Source: Haemophilus parainfluenzae
GTDB taxonomy: Bacteria; Pseudomonadota; Gammaproteobacteria; Enterobacterales; Pasteurellaceae
DNA: 64,000 nucleotides
NCBI RefSeq assembly: GCF_036288925.1
Contig: NZ_CP127167.1
Coordinates: forward strand, 1 to 64,000
Direction: 5' to 3'
The notes below the pieces were generated by a model, which was given only the letters and a program-made list of their open reading frames with translations, ran no database searches and had not been told where the DNA came from. The position numbers and the translations under genes were made by a program. Of the stretch, positions 46,834 through 57,193 are shown one piece after another; position 1 is the first letter of the stretch; every line of letters starts with the position of its first letter.

Positions 46834-47317
46834 TATCGTTCACCTTAAATTTTGTACAAAAATAATTTGCAGATTGTTTCATAAATTCGCTTTTTTATCA
46901 ACCGAATGGGCATATTTAGCCTATTGTGGATAACTTTGTGGGTAACACTTGGATAGTCTAAATTTAACTGTGTATAAAGATCAAAAAATGCTTTTCACAC
47001 TTCATTTTTTTCATTTTTGCATAACCTTTAATCAAAAATTTTCCGAAAAAAATGACCGCACTTTTTCTCATCAAAGTGCGGTCAAAAATTCAGCCATTTT
47101 TTAATTTAAACATTCCTTGCTTGGTGAAGAAATAACAGCGGTGAGTTATTCAATATTTCTGTGGATAAAATTGTGATTGAGCAAATGGAGAGTGTTGTAT
47201 AACTCTTCTCTGTATTTTAGCTTCAATTTTGGAGAAAAAATTTTCTCTTTAATTTCATTAAGATAAAGCTTATTCATAGAAATCATCTTATTCACATTCG
47301 AGCAAAAAATTTAGTGG
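46834..47317. other. Intergenic region with DnaA-box cluster
   Basis: 484 bp with no gene I can support. It holds exact or near DnaA boxes, all in the same direction: TGTGGATAA 46925-46933, TGTGGGTAA 46937-46945 (one mismatch), TGTGTATAA 46969-46977, and TGTGGATAA 47160-47168. An inverted uptake-signal pair lies at 47055-47082. GATC sites are few, unlike an enteric oriC. The region is very AT-rich. Confidence 0.6.
47055..47082. terminator. Inverted uptake-signal pair
   Basis: accgcactt (47055-47063) and aagtgcggt (47074-47082) form a 9-bp stem (12 bp with flanking tga/tca) followed by CAAAAATT. It is positioned after ampD on the minus strand, where it could act as a terminator, although ampD ends 240 bp away. 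Confidence 0.45.
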
Positions 47318-47881
47318 TTATTTTTTATCCAAATCTTTTTTAACTAATGTTAAATAGCGTTCCCATTCAAAATATTGACCTGGATCGATCTTACGACCAG
47401 GCGAAATATCGCAATGCCCAACGATACGATCGAGCGTTATTTTCGGATAAGCTTGCATGATATCTCGTGTTAATGCAGCAAGCATCTGGTATTGTTCCGC
47501 TGTAAAAGGTTGTTCATTACTGCCCTCTAGCTCAATCCCAATCGCAAAATCATTACATTTATTGCGTCCTTCAAAGCAAGAGAGTCCTGCATGCCATGCC
47601 CTGTCATCAAAACTGACATATTGTGTCACTCTGCCATCACGTTCAATTAAACAATGGGCTGACACACGAAATTGATAAATTTCTTCAAAATAGGGATGAG
47701 TAGTGGGATCAAGTTTTCCTTGGAAAAAATCATCTACATATCCCCCACCAAACTCTTCAGGCGGCAAACTGATGTAATGAATGACGAGTAATGAAATATC
47801 TTCTACATCAGGACGTTCATCAAAATGGGGGGAAATCACTTTTCTTGTCTGGCTTAACCAGCCATTTTTTATCTTATTCAT
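47318..47881 (-). CDS. ampD: 1,6-anhydro-N-acetylmuramyl-L-alanine amidase AmpD
   Basis: Cytoplasmic zinc amidase that recycles peptidoglycan fragments by cutting anhydroMurNAc from the stem peptide. The 187-residue product has the amidase_2 motifs [16 protein letters not shown] (zinc His near 35), [43 protein letters not shown] and [15 protein letters not shown] (zinc His and Asp near the C-terminus). It is divergent from pilA across 140 bp; in other bacteria too ampD lies beside pil genes. Confidence 0.95.
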   Translation of the reverse strand: MNKIKNGWLSQTRKVISPHFDERPDVEDISLLVIHYISLPPEEFGGGYVDDFFQGKLDPTTHPYFEEIYQFRVSAHCLIERDGRVTQYVSFDDRAWHAGLSCFEGRNKCNDFAIGIELEGSNEQPFTAEQYQMLAALTRDIMQAYPKITLDRIVGHCDISPGRKIDPGQYFEWERYLTLVKKDLDKK

Positions 47882-47909
47882 CTGTTTTTCTGCGATTAAA
47901 TTTCATTTT

Positions 47910-47925
47910 TGCGATCTCGATCGCA
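47910..47925. promoter_or_regulatory. Competence regulatory (CRP-S) site of the pilABCD operon
   Basis: TGCGA-TCTCGA-TCGCA, a perfect match to the CRP-S half-sites, set in T- and A-runs (TTTT before, AAAA after). It lies 97 bp upstream of the pilA ATG. CRP-S sites need both CRP and Sxy. It overlaps no -35 hexamer I can fix. An uptake signal core follows at 47930-47938. Confidence 0.85.
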
Positions 47926-48021
47926 AAAGAAGTGCGGTCAGTTTTACTTTCATTTTTCCCTTTTACACAATGTTCAGCCAATTCTGGCATTTTTTTATTC
48001 AACCAAAAGGAAATTAATTTA

Positions 48022-48465
48022 ATGAAACTCACTTTTTCTAAACCTTTGCATAAAGGTTTTACGTTAATTGAATTGATGATCGTGATTGCGATTATTGCTA
48101 TTCTCGCGACGATCGCCATTCCGTCTTATCAAAATTATACCAAAAAAGCAGCCATCTCCGAATTATTGCAAGCTTCGGCACCTTATAAATCTGATGTGGA
48201 GTTATGCGTCTATAGCACCAATGCCCCGACAAACTGTTCAGGTGGTTCAAATGGCATTGCAGCAGACATCACTACTGCAAAAGGCTATGTTAAATCCATT
48301 ACCACGAAATCGGGTGTGATTACGGTAACAGGAAATGGCGCATTGGATGGGATCAGTTATTCTTTAACGGCGACAGGCTCAACCTCATCAGGTGTCACCT
48401 GGACAACCGCTTGCCCAAGCAATGCGGATTTATTCCCAGCAGGTTTCTGCTCTCCAGCCAAATAG
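48022..48465 (+). CDS. pilA: Type IV pilin PilA
   Basis: Major pilin of the type IV pilus used for DNA uptake, twitching and adhesion. From ATG at 48022 (AAAAGGAAA upstream) the prepilin is 147 residues: a short leader [12 protein letters not shown], then the cleavage site and N-methylated phenylalanine [27 protein letters not shown], and a globular domain with two Cys pairs ([24 protein letters not shown]), the second a disulfide-bonded C-terminal loop. A longer frame upstream was rejected because it would hide the leader. First gene of pilABCD. Confidence 0.97.
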   Translation: MKLTFSKPLHKGFTLIELMIVIAIIAILATIAIPSYQNYTKKAAISELLQASAPYKSDVELCVYSTNAPTNCSGGSNGIAADITTAKGYVKSITTKSGVITVTGNGALDGISYSLTATGSTSSGVTWTTACPSNADLFPAGFCSPAK

Positions 48466-48471
48466 CGAAAT

Positions 48472-49851
48472 ATGGCTTATCAAGCAACGGCAAAAAATGG
48501 CGAGATTTATCAAATCTCGCCACAATATTGGCAACAAAACCAACAGCAACAAGCTTTGCTGTTACGTTACTTTGCGCTCCCTCTTAAAGAAGACGAACAC
48601 CATTTATGGCTTGCGGTGGATTCGCTGAATAATCTTGCAGCTTGTGAAACCTTTGCTTTTTTAAGTGGAAAATTAGTTGAACCGATTTTATTTGAAACAC
48701 ATCAACTCAAACAACTTTTACAATCCCTTGCACCGAAAGCCAATCAAATAGAAGAACAAGCGACGTTTTATCATCATTCAGAAGAGGAAAGCACCGCTAA
48801 TTTATCTAATGATGATGAACCCGTTATTCAATTATTAAATGGTATTTTTGAAACCGCCCTGCAAAAAAATGCCTCCGATATTCATTTAGAAACCCAGCCA
48901 AATGGGCTTTTAGTTCGTTTGCGTATTGATGGTGTACTTCAACCACAGCCGATTATCAGTAAATCGCTCGCCAATCGTGTGATTTCTCGTTTAAAACTCT
49001 TAGCCAAACTGGATATCAGTGAAACTCGGCTACCACAAGATGGCCGCTTTCAATTCAAAACGACGTTCTCCGATATTTTAGATTTCCGCCTTTCTACCTT
49101 GCCCACGCATTGGGGAGAAAAAGCGGTATTACGATTACAACAAAATAAACCGGTTCAATTAAGTTTTGCTGAACTTGGCATGACACAGAACCAACAAAGT
49201 CAATTTCAACATGCACTCAGCCAACCGCAAGGTTTAATCCTCGTGACTGGACCAACGGGAAGCGGAAAAAGTATCTCACTTTATACCGCACTCCAATGGC
49301 TCAATACGCCAGATAAACACATTATGACGGCAGAAGATCCCGTTGAAATAGAATTAGAAGGCATCATTCAAACTCAAGTGAATCCGCAAATCGGTTTAGA
49401 TTTTAGTCGATTACTTCGTACATTTTTACGGCAAGATCCCGACATTATTATGCTTGGTGAAATTCGAGACGAAGAAAGTGCATTAATGGCATTAAGAGCC
49501 GCTCAAACCGGCCATCTAGTACTTTCTACCTTGCATACCAATGATGCCATCTCAGCCATTTCGCGCTTACAGCAATTAGGCATTCAATCTCACGAAATTA
49601 AAAATAGTCTCTTATTAGTTATCGCACAGCGATTGGTGCGCAAACGTTACTTAAAGTGCAGTCAAGAGTTTAGTGATTCTTGTGATTGCCATCAAGGGTA
49701 TCAAGGGCGTATTGGGGTGTATCAATTTTTACAATGCGAAAACAACCGTTACCAAACTGATTTCGATTCACTTTATCAAAGCGCGTTAGAAAAAGTAAAA
49801 GATAACATCACCGATCTTGATGAGATTCAACGCGTGTTAGGCAAAAAATAG
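48472..49851 (+). CDS. pilB: Pilus assembly ATPase PilB
   Basis: Cytoplasmic hexameric ATPase that drives pilus extension. The 459-residue product has an N-terminal MshEN-like part (about 1-110), then the secretion ATPase core: Walker A GPTGSGKS near 259, Asp box EDPVEIELEG, Walker B region LRQDPDIIMLGEIRDEES and His box TGHLVLSTLHTNDA. The C-terminal zinc region is irregular (CSQEFSDSCDCHQGYQGRIGVYQF) rather than a clean tetracysteine. It starts 6 bp after pilA. Confidence 0.95.
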   Translation: MAYQATAKNGEIYQISPQYWQQNQQQQALLLRYFALPLKEDEHHLWLAVDSLNNLAACETFAFLSGKLVEPILFETHQLKQLLQSLAPKANQIEEQATFYHHSEEESTANLSNDDEPVIQLLNGIFETALQKNASDIHLETQPNGLLVRLRIDGVLQPQPIISKSLANRVISRLKLLAKLDISETRLPQDGRFQFKTTFSDILDFRLSTLPTHWGEKAVLRLQQNKPVQLSFAELGMTQNQQSQFQHALSQPQGLILVTGPTGSGKSISLYTALQWLNTPDKHIMTAEDPVEIELEGIIQTQVNPQIGLDFSRLLRTFLRQDPDIIMLGEIRDEESALMALRAAQTGHLVLSTLHTNDAISAISRLQQLGIQSHEIKNSLLLVIAQRLVRKRYLKCSQEFSDSCDCHQGYQGRIGVYQFLQCENNRYQTDFDSLYQSALEKVKDNITDLDEIQRVLGKK

Positions 49852-49859
49852 GTATCACT

Positions 49860-51083
49860 ATGGCAAAGCAAAAACTCTTTTACTTCCAAGCCTATGATCA
49901 GCGGCAACAATGGCAAAAAGGTAGCCTTGTTGCTCAATCTAAACAAGCTGCTCAATTCCAGTTAATCGCAAAAGGTTTTAGCCACATTCGCTTGCAACAA
50001 GATTGGCAACTTAATCAGAAACCGAAAAATGCAGAAATCAGTGCCTTATTGAATCAACTGGCTACTCTGCTCAGCTCTGCTATTCCATTAAAAAATGCAT
50101 TACACATTTTGCAAGACAACTGCACACAATTGGGTTTGCATCAGTGGCTTGGCGCCTTAATTGAATTAATTGAAAGTGGTCTTCCGTTTTCACAAAGCTT
50201 GGAAATACAAGGAAAGTATTTAAATTTTCAAGAAATTCAGCTCATTCAGGTGGGAGAAATGACAGGAAAACTGGCGGAGGTATGCACTAAAATTGCAGAA
50301 CGTCGAACGCAATCATTAACGCTTCAACGCAAATTGCAAAAAATTATGCTTTATCCAGCCATGGTATTAGGTATTTCGCTTTCACTTACGTTGATTTTAT
50401 TACTTTTCGTTGTGCCTCAATTTGCTGAAATGTATGGCGAAAATTCCGCTGAATTGCCTACATTAACCGCCGTATTATTAGCTATGTCTCAATTCCTACA
50501 ACATCATTTTGTTGCGTTAATGATTGCCTGCACTTTCGCTATTTTTATGTTGAAGATGGCATTAAAACATTCTCTTTGGCTGAATCAAAAAAAGCATGCC
50601 CTAATTAGTCGCATACCAATTTGGGGCAATATCATTTGCCTTTCTCGTCTAATCAGTTTTAGCCATAACCTGCAATTAATGCTTCAATCCGGAGTGGCAT
50701 TAACGCCAGCCTTAAATAGCTTTCTCCCCAAACAACAAACCTGGCAAACACAACGTACCTTAAAAGGCGATATTCTGCTACAACAAGAAGTGCGGTCAAT
50801 TTTGCAGTGGGTTTCTCAAGGTTACCCTTTTTCTGAAAGCGTCAGTAGTCATCTTTTCCCAATGGAAGCTCAACAAATGCTACAAATTGGAGAGAAAAGT
50901 GGAAAACTTGCGTTGATGTTGCGTCATATTGCTGATAACTATCAAGAAAAACTCAATCATCAAATTGATTTACTTTCCCAACTTTTAGAGCCTTTAATGA
51001 TGCTCATCATTGGTAGTTTAATCGGTATTATTATGATGGGCATGTATCTGCCAATTTTCAATATGGGATCTGTAATCCAATGA
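49860..51083 (+). CDS. pilC: Pilus platform protein PilC
   Basis: Inner membrane platform of the pilus machine. The 407-residue product has two T2SSF domains (about 65-190 and 270-395) with three membrane segments (IMLYPAMVLGISLSLTLILLLFVVPQFAEMY; VALMIACTFAIFMLKMAL; LLEPLMMLIIGSLIGIIMMGMYLPIFNMGSVIQ) and conserved AEVCTKIAE and GEKSGKL. It starts 8 bp after pilB and overlaps pilD by 4 bp (ATGA). An uptake signal core lies inside (50788-50796). Confidence 0.95.
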   Translation: MAKQKLFYFQAYDQRQQWQKGSLVAQSKQAAQFQLIAKGFSHIRLQQDWQLNQKPKNAEISALLNQLATLLSSAIPLKNALHILQDNCTQLGLHQWLGALIELIESGLPFSQSLEIQGKYLNFQEIQLIQVGEMTGKLAEVCTKIAERRTQSLTLQRKLQKIMLYPAMVLGISLSLTLILLLFVVPQFAEMYGENSAELPTLTAVLLAMSQFLQHHFVALMIACTFAIFMLKMALKHSLWLNQKKHALISRIPIWGNIICLSRLISFSHNLQLMLQSGVALTPALNSFLPKQQTWQTQRTLKGDILLQQEVRSILQWVSQGYPFSESVSSHLFPMEAQQMLQIGEKSGKLALMLRHIADNYQEKLNHQIDLLSQLLEPLMMLIIGSLIGIIMMGMYLPIFNMGSVIQ

Positions 51084-51757
51084 TGACATTAGCTTTTTTC
51101 TTATTGGGTGGTTTAACGGGTATCTTTGTTTGGATTTATATTGATCGTTTTATTCCCAATCTCCAACAAGAAATTTATCAGAACTATATCGAACTTTACC
51201 CTGAAAACAATTCTATTTTCCATAGCGAAAAAGCAGCGATTCAATCTCAAAAGTGCGGTCATATTTTCCTTTATTTTTTAGGGTTTGGACTCTGTTTTGC
51301 TGTATTCTATTATTTTCTTCAGGATGAATTATTTACTTTATGGCTCACGATTACGCTTAGTCTACTTTTTGTTATCAGTTGGCTAGACTGGCATTATCAA
51401 CTGATTTCACCGACACCTTGCCTCTTTTTATTTTTCCTGGGTTTATTCGGCGCACATCAAGAATTTTCAATTCTGACGCTTTCTCAAAGTTTAGAAAGTG
51501 CGGTTAGTTTTTTCGGTGTTTTTTATATTATCTATCATTTATCTAAATGGTTTTATAAGAAGGAAGCATTAGGCCGTGGTGATTATTGGCTTGCTTTAGG
51601 AATAGGTGCTTATCTCACCATCGCACACTTACCACTTTTCTTATTCATCGCCTGTCTATTAGGTATCATAGTCTATTGGATTTCTCGCAAACCTGTTTTA
51701 CCTTTTGCGCCCTTTCTTTGCTTATCTTTAATCATCACCAGTGCAATAACCCTATAA
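51080..51757 (+). CDS. pilD: Prepilin peptidase PilD (short form)
   Basis: Aspartyl protease that cuts the pilin leader. The 225-residue product keeps the two catalytic aspartates in VISWLDWHYQLI near 112 and in ALGRGDYWLALG (GxGD motif) near 167, and has about seven membrane segments. The usual N-terminal zinc-binding domain with paired CXXC motifs, which carries the methyltransferase activity, is not visible: there is only one Cys in the region (SQKCGHIF). Similar short PilD proteins are known in H. influenzae. It is last in pilABCD. Two uptake signal cores lie inside. Confidence 0.92.
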   Translation: MMTLAFFLLGGLTGIFVWIYIDRFIPNLQQEIYQNYIELYPENNSIFHSEKAAIQSQKCGHIFLYFLGFGLCFAVFYYFLQDELFTLWLTITLSLLFVISWLDWHYQLISPTPCLFLFFLGLFGAHQEFSILTLSQSLESAVSFFGVFYIIYHLSKWFYKKEALGRGDYWLALGIGAYLTIAHLPLFLFIACLLGIIVYWISRKPVLPFAPFLCLSLIITSAITL

Positions 51758-51791
51758 ATGTAATATATTGGCAACATTGAAAAATATTGTG

Positions 51792-52658
<867 letters not shown>

Positions 52659-52662
<4 letters not shown>

Positions 52663-52940
52663 GTCTTCAGCATCATGATAATGGTGAGCAGGGAGAGTTT
52701 TTCTTACTCGATGAGCAAGGGAAGAAAATCGCGAAACTCACCTATTTTTATGAAAAAACCGATACCATTAATGCTAATCATACATTTGTTGATGATTCTC
52801 TTCGAGGGCAAGGTATGGCAGACAAACTCTATCAAGCCTTAATTCATTTTATCCAGGCTAAAAAGCTGACATTGCACCCAACTTGTAGCTATATTGCAAG
52901 AAAATGGGAACGAACCCAATCTGCTCAATCCCAAGCTTAA
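52659..52940 (+). CDS. Small GNAT-like N-acetyltransferase (YjdJ-type)
   Basis: A 93-residue protein of the minimal Gcn5-like N-acetyltransferase family (COG2388). It has the acetyl-CoA loop [19 protein letters not shown] (about 50-68) and the C-terminal [14 protein letters not shown] typical of this group. The substrate is unknown. ATG at 52659 overlaps the yacG stop (ATGA); a frame start four codons earlier is also possible. It is followed after 90 bp by rhlB. Confidence 0.85.
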
Positions 52941-53030
52941 ACCTATTAATAAGCGTTTTATTTTTAAGGATATTTTTCCAGCTTCGTGCTATCCTTAGCC
53001 CCATTTATTTCTGAGAACCTGTTATTTATT

Positions 53031-54290
53031 ATGCAAGAAAATTATTTAAGTCAGCAGCGGTTTGCTGATCTTCCATTACATCCTATCGTACAAAAAGCCC
53101 TACAAGACAAGGGATTTGAATATTGCACCCCAATTCAAGCATTATCATTACCTATTACCTTACAAGGAAAAGATGTTGCCGGCCAAGCGCAAACCGGCAC
53201 AGGTAAAACGATGGCATTTTTAACGGCAACATTTCATCACTTATTGACGCATCAACCTGATTTTGCTACCAATCAACCTCGCGCATTAATTCTTGCACCA
53301 ACACGTGAACTGGCTGTGCAAATTAATAATGATGCAGAGTTGTTAGCTAAAACAAGTGGATTACGAACCGCACTTGCTTATGGTGGTGATGGCTATGATA
53401 AACAGCTCAAAGCTATCGAAGCCGGTGTGGATATTTTAATTGGTACCACTGGTCGTGTGATTGACTATGTGAAACAAGGCATTATTCGTTTAGATGACAT
53501 TCAAGTTGTGGTACTAGATGAAGCGGATCGCATGTTTGATTTAGGTTTCATTCGTGATATTCGTTATTTATTACGCAAGTGTCCTTCTCCGCAAGAACGC
53601 CTCACCATGCTCTTTTCTGCTACGCTCTCTTACAAAGTGCGCGAACTTGCCTTTGAAGATATGAATTCCCCAGAATATATTGAAATTGAACCGGAACAAA
53701 AAACGGGCCATCGAATTAAAGAGGAACTTTTCTATCCGTCAAATGAAGACAAAATTCCTCTCTTACTGACATTAATGGAAGAGGAATGGCCGGAGCGTTG
53801 TATTGTCTTTGCAAATACTAAACATAAATGTGAAGAAATTTGGGGTTATTTAGCAGCAGATGGTCATCGAGTGGGATTACTCACCGGGGATGTGGCACAG
53901 AAAAAACGTCTTTCATTGCTCAAACAATTTACCGATGGTGAGCTCGATATTCTCGTGGCAACTGATGTTGCTGCGCGTGGGTTACATATTTCAGACGTGA
54001 CTCATGTTTTTAACTTTGATCTACCTGATGACCGAGAAGATTACGTTCACCGTATTGGTCGTACTGGTCGAGCAGGTGAAAGTGGTGTGTCTATCAGCTT
54101 TGCTTGTGAAGAATATGCGATGAATTTACCGGCAATTGAAGAATACATTGGTCATTCTATTCCCGTCAGTCAATATGATCCGAATTCATTGATTAGTGAT
54201 ATTCCCAAACCTTATCGTTTAAAACGCAATCTATCCCCTCAAATGCGAAATACTACAGCAAGAAAAACAAACTATCGTCGTAAAAACTAA
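53031..54290 (+). CDS. rhlB: ATP-dependent RNA helicase RhlB
   Basis: DEAD-box helicase that works with RNase E in the degradosome. From ATG at 53031 the product is 419 residues. In order it has Q-motif [14 protein letters not shown], motif I AQTGTGKT, Ia [31 protein letters not shown], and [15 protein letters not shown], with a basic C-terminal tail ([11 protein letters not shown]). A longer start at 52986 was rejected because family proteins begin near [18 protein letters not shown]. An uptake signal core lies inside (53367-53375). Confidence 0.96.
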   Translation: MQENYLSQQRFADLPLHPIVQKALQDKGFEYCTPIQALSLPITLQGKDVAGQAQTGTGKTMAFLTATFHHLLTHQPDFATNQPRALILAPTRELAVQINNDAELLAKTSGLRTALAYGGDGYDKQLKAIEAGVDILIGTTGRVIDYVKQGIIRLDDIQVVVLDEADRMFDLGFIRDIRYLLRKCPSPQERLTMLFSATLSYKVRELAFEDMNSPEYIEIEPEQKTGHRIKEELFYPSNEDKIPLLLTLMEEEWPERCIVFANTKHKCEEIWGYLAADGHRVGLLTGDVAQKKRLSLLKQFTDGELDILVATDVAARGLHISDVTHVFNFDLPDDREDYVHRIGRTGRAGESGVSISFACEEYAMNLPAIEEYIGHSIPVSQYDPNSLISDIPKPYRLKRNLSPQMRNTTARKTNYRRKN

Positions 54291-54294
54291 AAAG

Positions 54295-54326
54295 AAAAGC
54301 TGATGAACTCCCTCATCAGCTTTTTT
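54295..54326 (+). terminator. rhlB terminator
   Basis: Stem gctgatga (54299-54306) / tcatcagc (54313-54320) followed by TTTTTT, directly after rhlB. The preceding AAAA also gives the reverse strand a short T-run for mreD transcripts. Confidence 0.88.
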
Positions 54327-54330
54327 ATGA

Positions 54331-54819
54331 TTAATGCAATCCGACTCGTCGACGTGCAGTACGCATCAATAAGAAAACCCATGGCCATAACACACCTGAT
54401 GCGATGGCACCAAAGATTTCCTGCCAATTAAAAAATGCCCCATGCAAAGAGAATTCAACCAAGAAAATAGCCACTCGAATCGCAAAAACAAAAAAGAGTA
54501 CCAATAAACTTTGGAACCAAAGAGAAAGGTTGCGCAACATTAAGTAATATTTGGAAACAAAATAGAAGGCGACAGAAAGTACCAATGCATGAACTCCAAG
54601 AATAGAGCCTAGCACGATATCCCATAAAAGCCCGAGTAAAAATGCCCAACCAATACTTACTCTATTGGGCAAAGCAAGCGTCCAATAAAGCAAAACTAAA
54701 ATTAACCAAGAAGGTTTAAAGGCTTGAAAGCCTGCTGGCCATGGGGCTAATTCCATTACTAATGCGACAATAAAGAAGCACAAAATTGTCGCCCATTGAA
54801 AAATAAAACGCCCTTGCAT
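54331..54819 (-). CDS. mreD: Rod shape-determining protein MreD
   Basis: Inner membrane component of the cell-elongation machine with MreB and MreC. The 162-residue product is mostly hydrophobic, with about five membrane segments (WATILCFFIVALVMELAPWP; LILVLLYWTLALPNRVSIGWAFLLGLLWDIVLGSILGVHALVLSVAFYF). It starts in the mreC stop codon (TAATG-type overlap) and is the last gene of mreBCD on the minus strand. Confidence 0.93.
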   Translation of the reverse strand: MQGRFIFQWATILCFFIVALVMELAPWPAGFQAFKPSWLILVLLYWTLALPNRVSIGWAFLLGLLWDIVLGSILGVHALVLSVAFYFVSKYYLMLRNLSLWFQSLLVLFFVFAIRVAIFLVEFSLHGAFFNWQEIFGAIASGVLWPWVFLLMRTARRRVGLH

Positions 54820-55883
54820 TAATCTTCATCCCTATGTTCTTGCTGCTCCGGAGAAATGGGTTCCTCTTGTTGAGGCATTGTGGTCGGAATGTCAGGATCC
54901 ACAATTTCTTTTCCTGTATGCGGCTGTACTCCATCCTCTTGATCATCTGTAATTTTGGTTTTACTCACTGAATGAGTTGCTTCATTAGCTTGACTTTCCA
55001 AACGTTGCTGCACAAGACGACGCACCTCTTCCGGTGACATGGATTTCACTTTCGACATATCAAGGTTGCTTGGCCAAAGTAAAAGCAAATAACGTAAACG
55101 ATCTAATTCAGCCAAAGGTTTCGCTTTCACCGTCGCAAAGTAATTTGATCCATCACGAGACACACTTTGTACGACTGCCACCGGATAGCCTTCCACAAAA
55201 CGCCCCCCCAAACCTGAAGTGACCAATAAATCGCCTTTTTCAATATCCACAGAACGAGGCACGTTATCTAAGGTAAGCTCATCAGAGTGTCCTGTACCAC
55301 TTGCGATCACGCGCACATCATTACGTAAAACTTGCACTGGAATAGAATGGGTTACATCGGTTAAAAGCAATACTCGACTCGTATTTTCTCCCACTGATAT
55401 AATCTGCCCAATCATTCCTTTTTCATCAATCACAGGCTGACCAACATAAGCACCATCACGTTCCCCTTGATTGATCACCACTTGCTGACGATAAACGTCA
55501 GTTTCAGCTGTAAGCACTTCTGCAATCTTTTTATATTCATCGGTGCGTAAAGGCGAATTAAGCAGTAAACGAAGACGTTGGTTTTCTACCTTGAGTTGAT
55601 CCAATAATAAAAGATCGGCATTTTTCTCACGCAGCTGCTCACGTAATACCTTATTTTCAATAAGCAGTTTATTGGTGTCCACCAAGTTGCTTGATACACC
55701 ATCTAGAACCGTTCTTGGCCCATTCGCAAGGTAATACAAGCCCCCTACGGCAGTTTCCATGACACTACGCGCCTTCGTCATTGATGAAGTTTTTCCATCA
55801 ACTAAAATCAATGTTATCGAAGCAATCACCGCTAATATAAGTCGAATACCTAATGGTGGTGCTTTACCAAAAATGGGTTTCAT
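54819..55883 (-). CDS. mreC: Rod shape-determining protein MreC
   Basis: Bitopic membrane protein whose periplasmic domain links MreB to the wall-synthesis enzymes. The 354-residue product has one N-terminal membrane segment (GIRLILAVIASITLILVDG), a coiled coil (about 65-110, with repeated Leu/Glu: LLIENKVLREQLREKNADLLLLDQLKVENQRLRLLLN), a beta-rich domain (about 120-275) and a charged C-terminal tail. The tail is longer than in E. coli in my judgement. Lies between mreB and mreD, minus strand. Confidence 0.95.
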   Translation of the reverse strand: MKPIFGKAPPLGIRLILAVIASITLILVDGKTSSMTKARSVMETAVGGLYYLANGPRTVLDGVSSNLVDTNKLLIENKVLREQLREKNADLLLLDQLKVENQRLRLLLNSPLRTDEYKKIAEVLTAETDVYRQQVVINQGERDGAYVGQPVIDEKGMIGQIISVGENTSRVLLLTDVTHSIPVQVLRNDVRVIASGTGHSDELTLDNVPRSVDIEKGDLLVTSGLGGRFVEGYPVAVVQSVSRDGSNYFATVKAKPLAELDRLRYLLLLWPSNLDMSKVKSMSPEEVRRLVQQRLESQANEATHSVSKTKITDDQEDGVQPHTGKEIVDPDIPTTMPQQEEPISPEQQEHRDED

Positions 55884-55969
55884 TCACTATCCTAGGGTTG
55901 AAAGGAAAAGTGCGGTCAAAAAATCAGACAAATTAAAAACACCGATTTTTCGAACCGCACTCTTAGAGA

Positions 55970-57043
<1,074 letters not shown>

Positions 57044-57193
57044 TTAGTAAAAAATCGCTCATTTCTGAGCATAGAAAAAATTGTGCTAAATGTACCAAAA
57101 AATCGAGCTTGATAACAGGATTTTTTAGCTTGCTCATTAAAGCTTATATCGCTATTTTCGAGTAAGATAAATATGGCCGATTTAAAATATACC

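Noticed and set aside
46834..47317. The DnaA-box cluster as the chromosome origin
   Set aside because: Few GATC sites, no clear 13-mer array, and no genes typically beside oriC in gammaproteobacteria. Skew was not computed, so it remains only a cluster.
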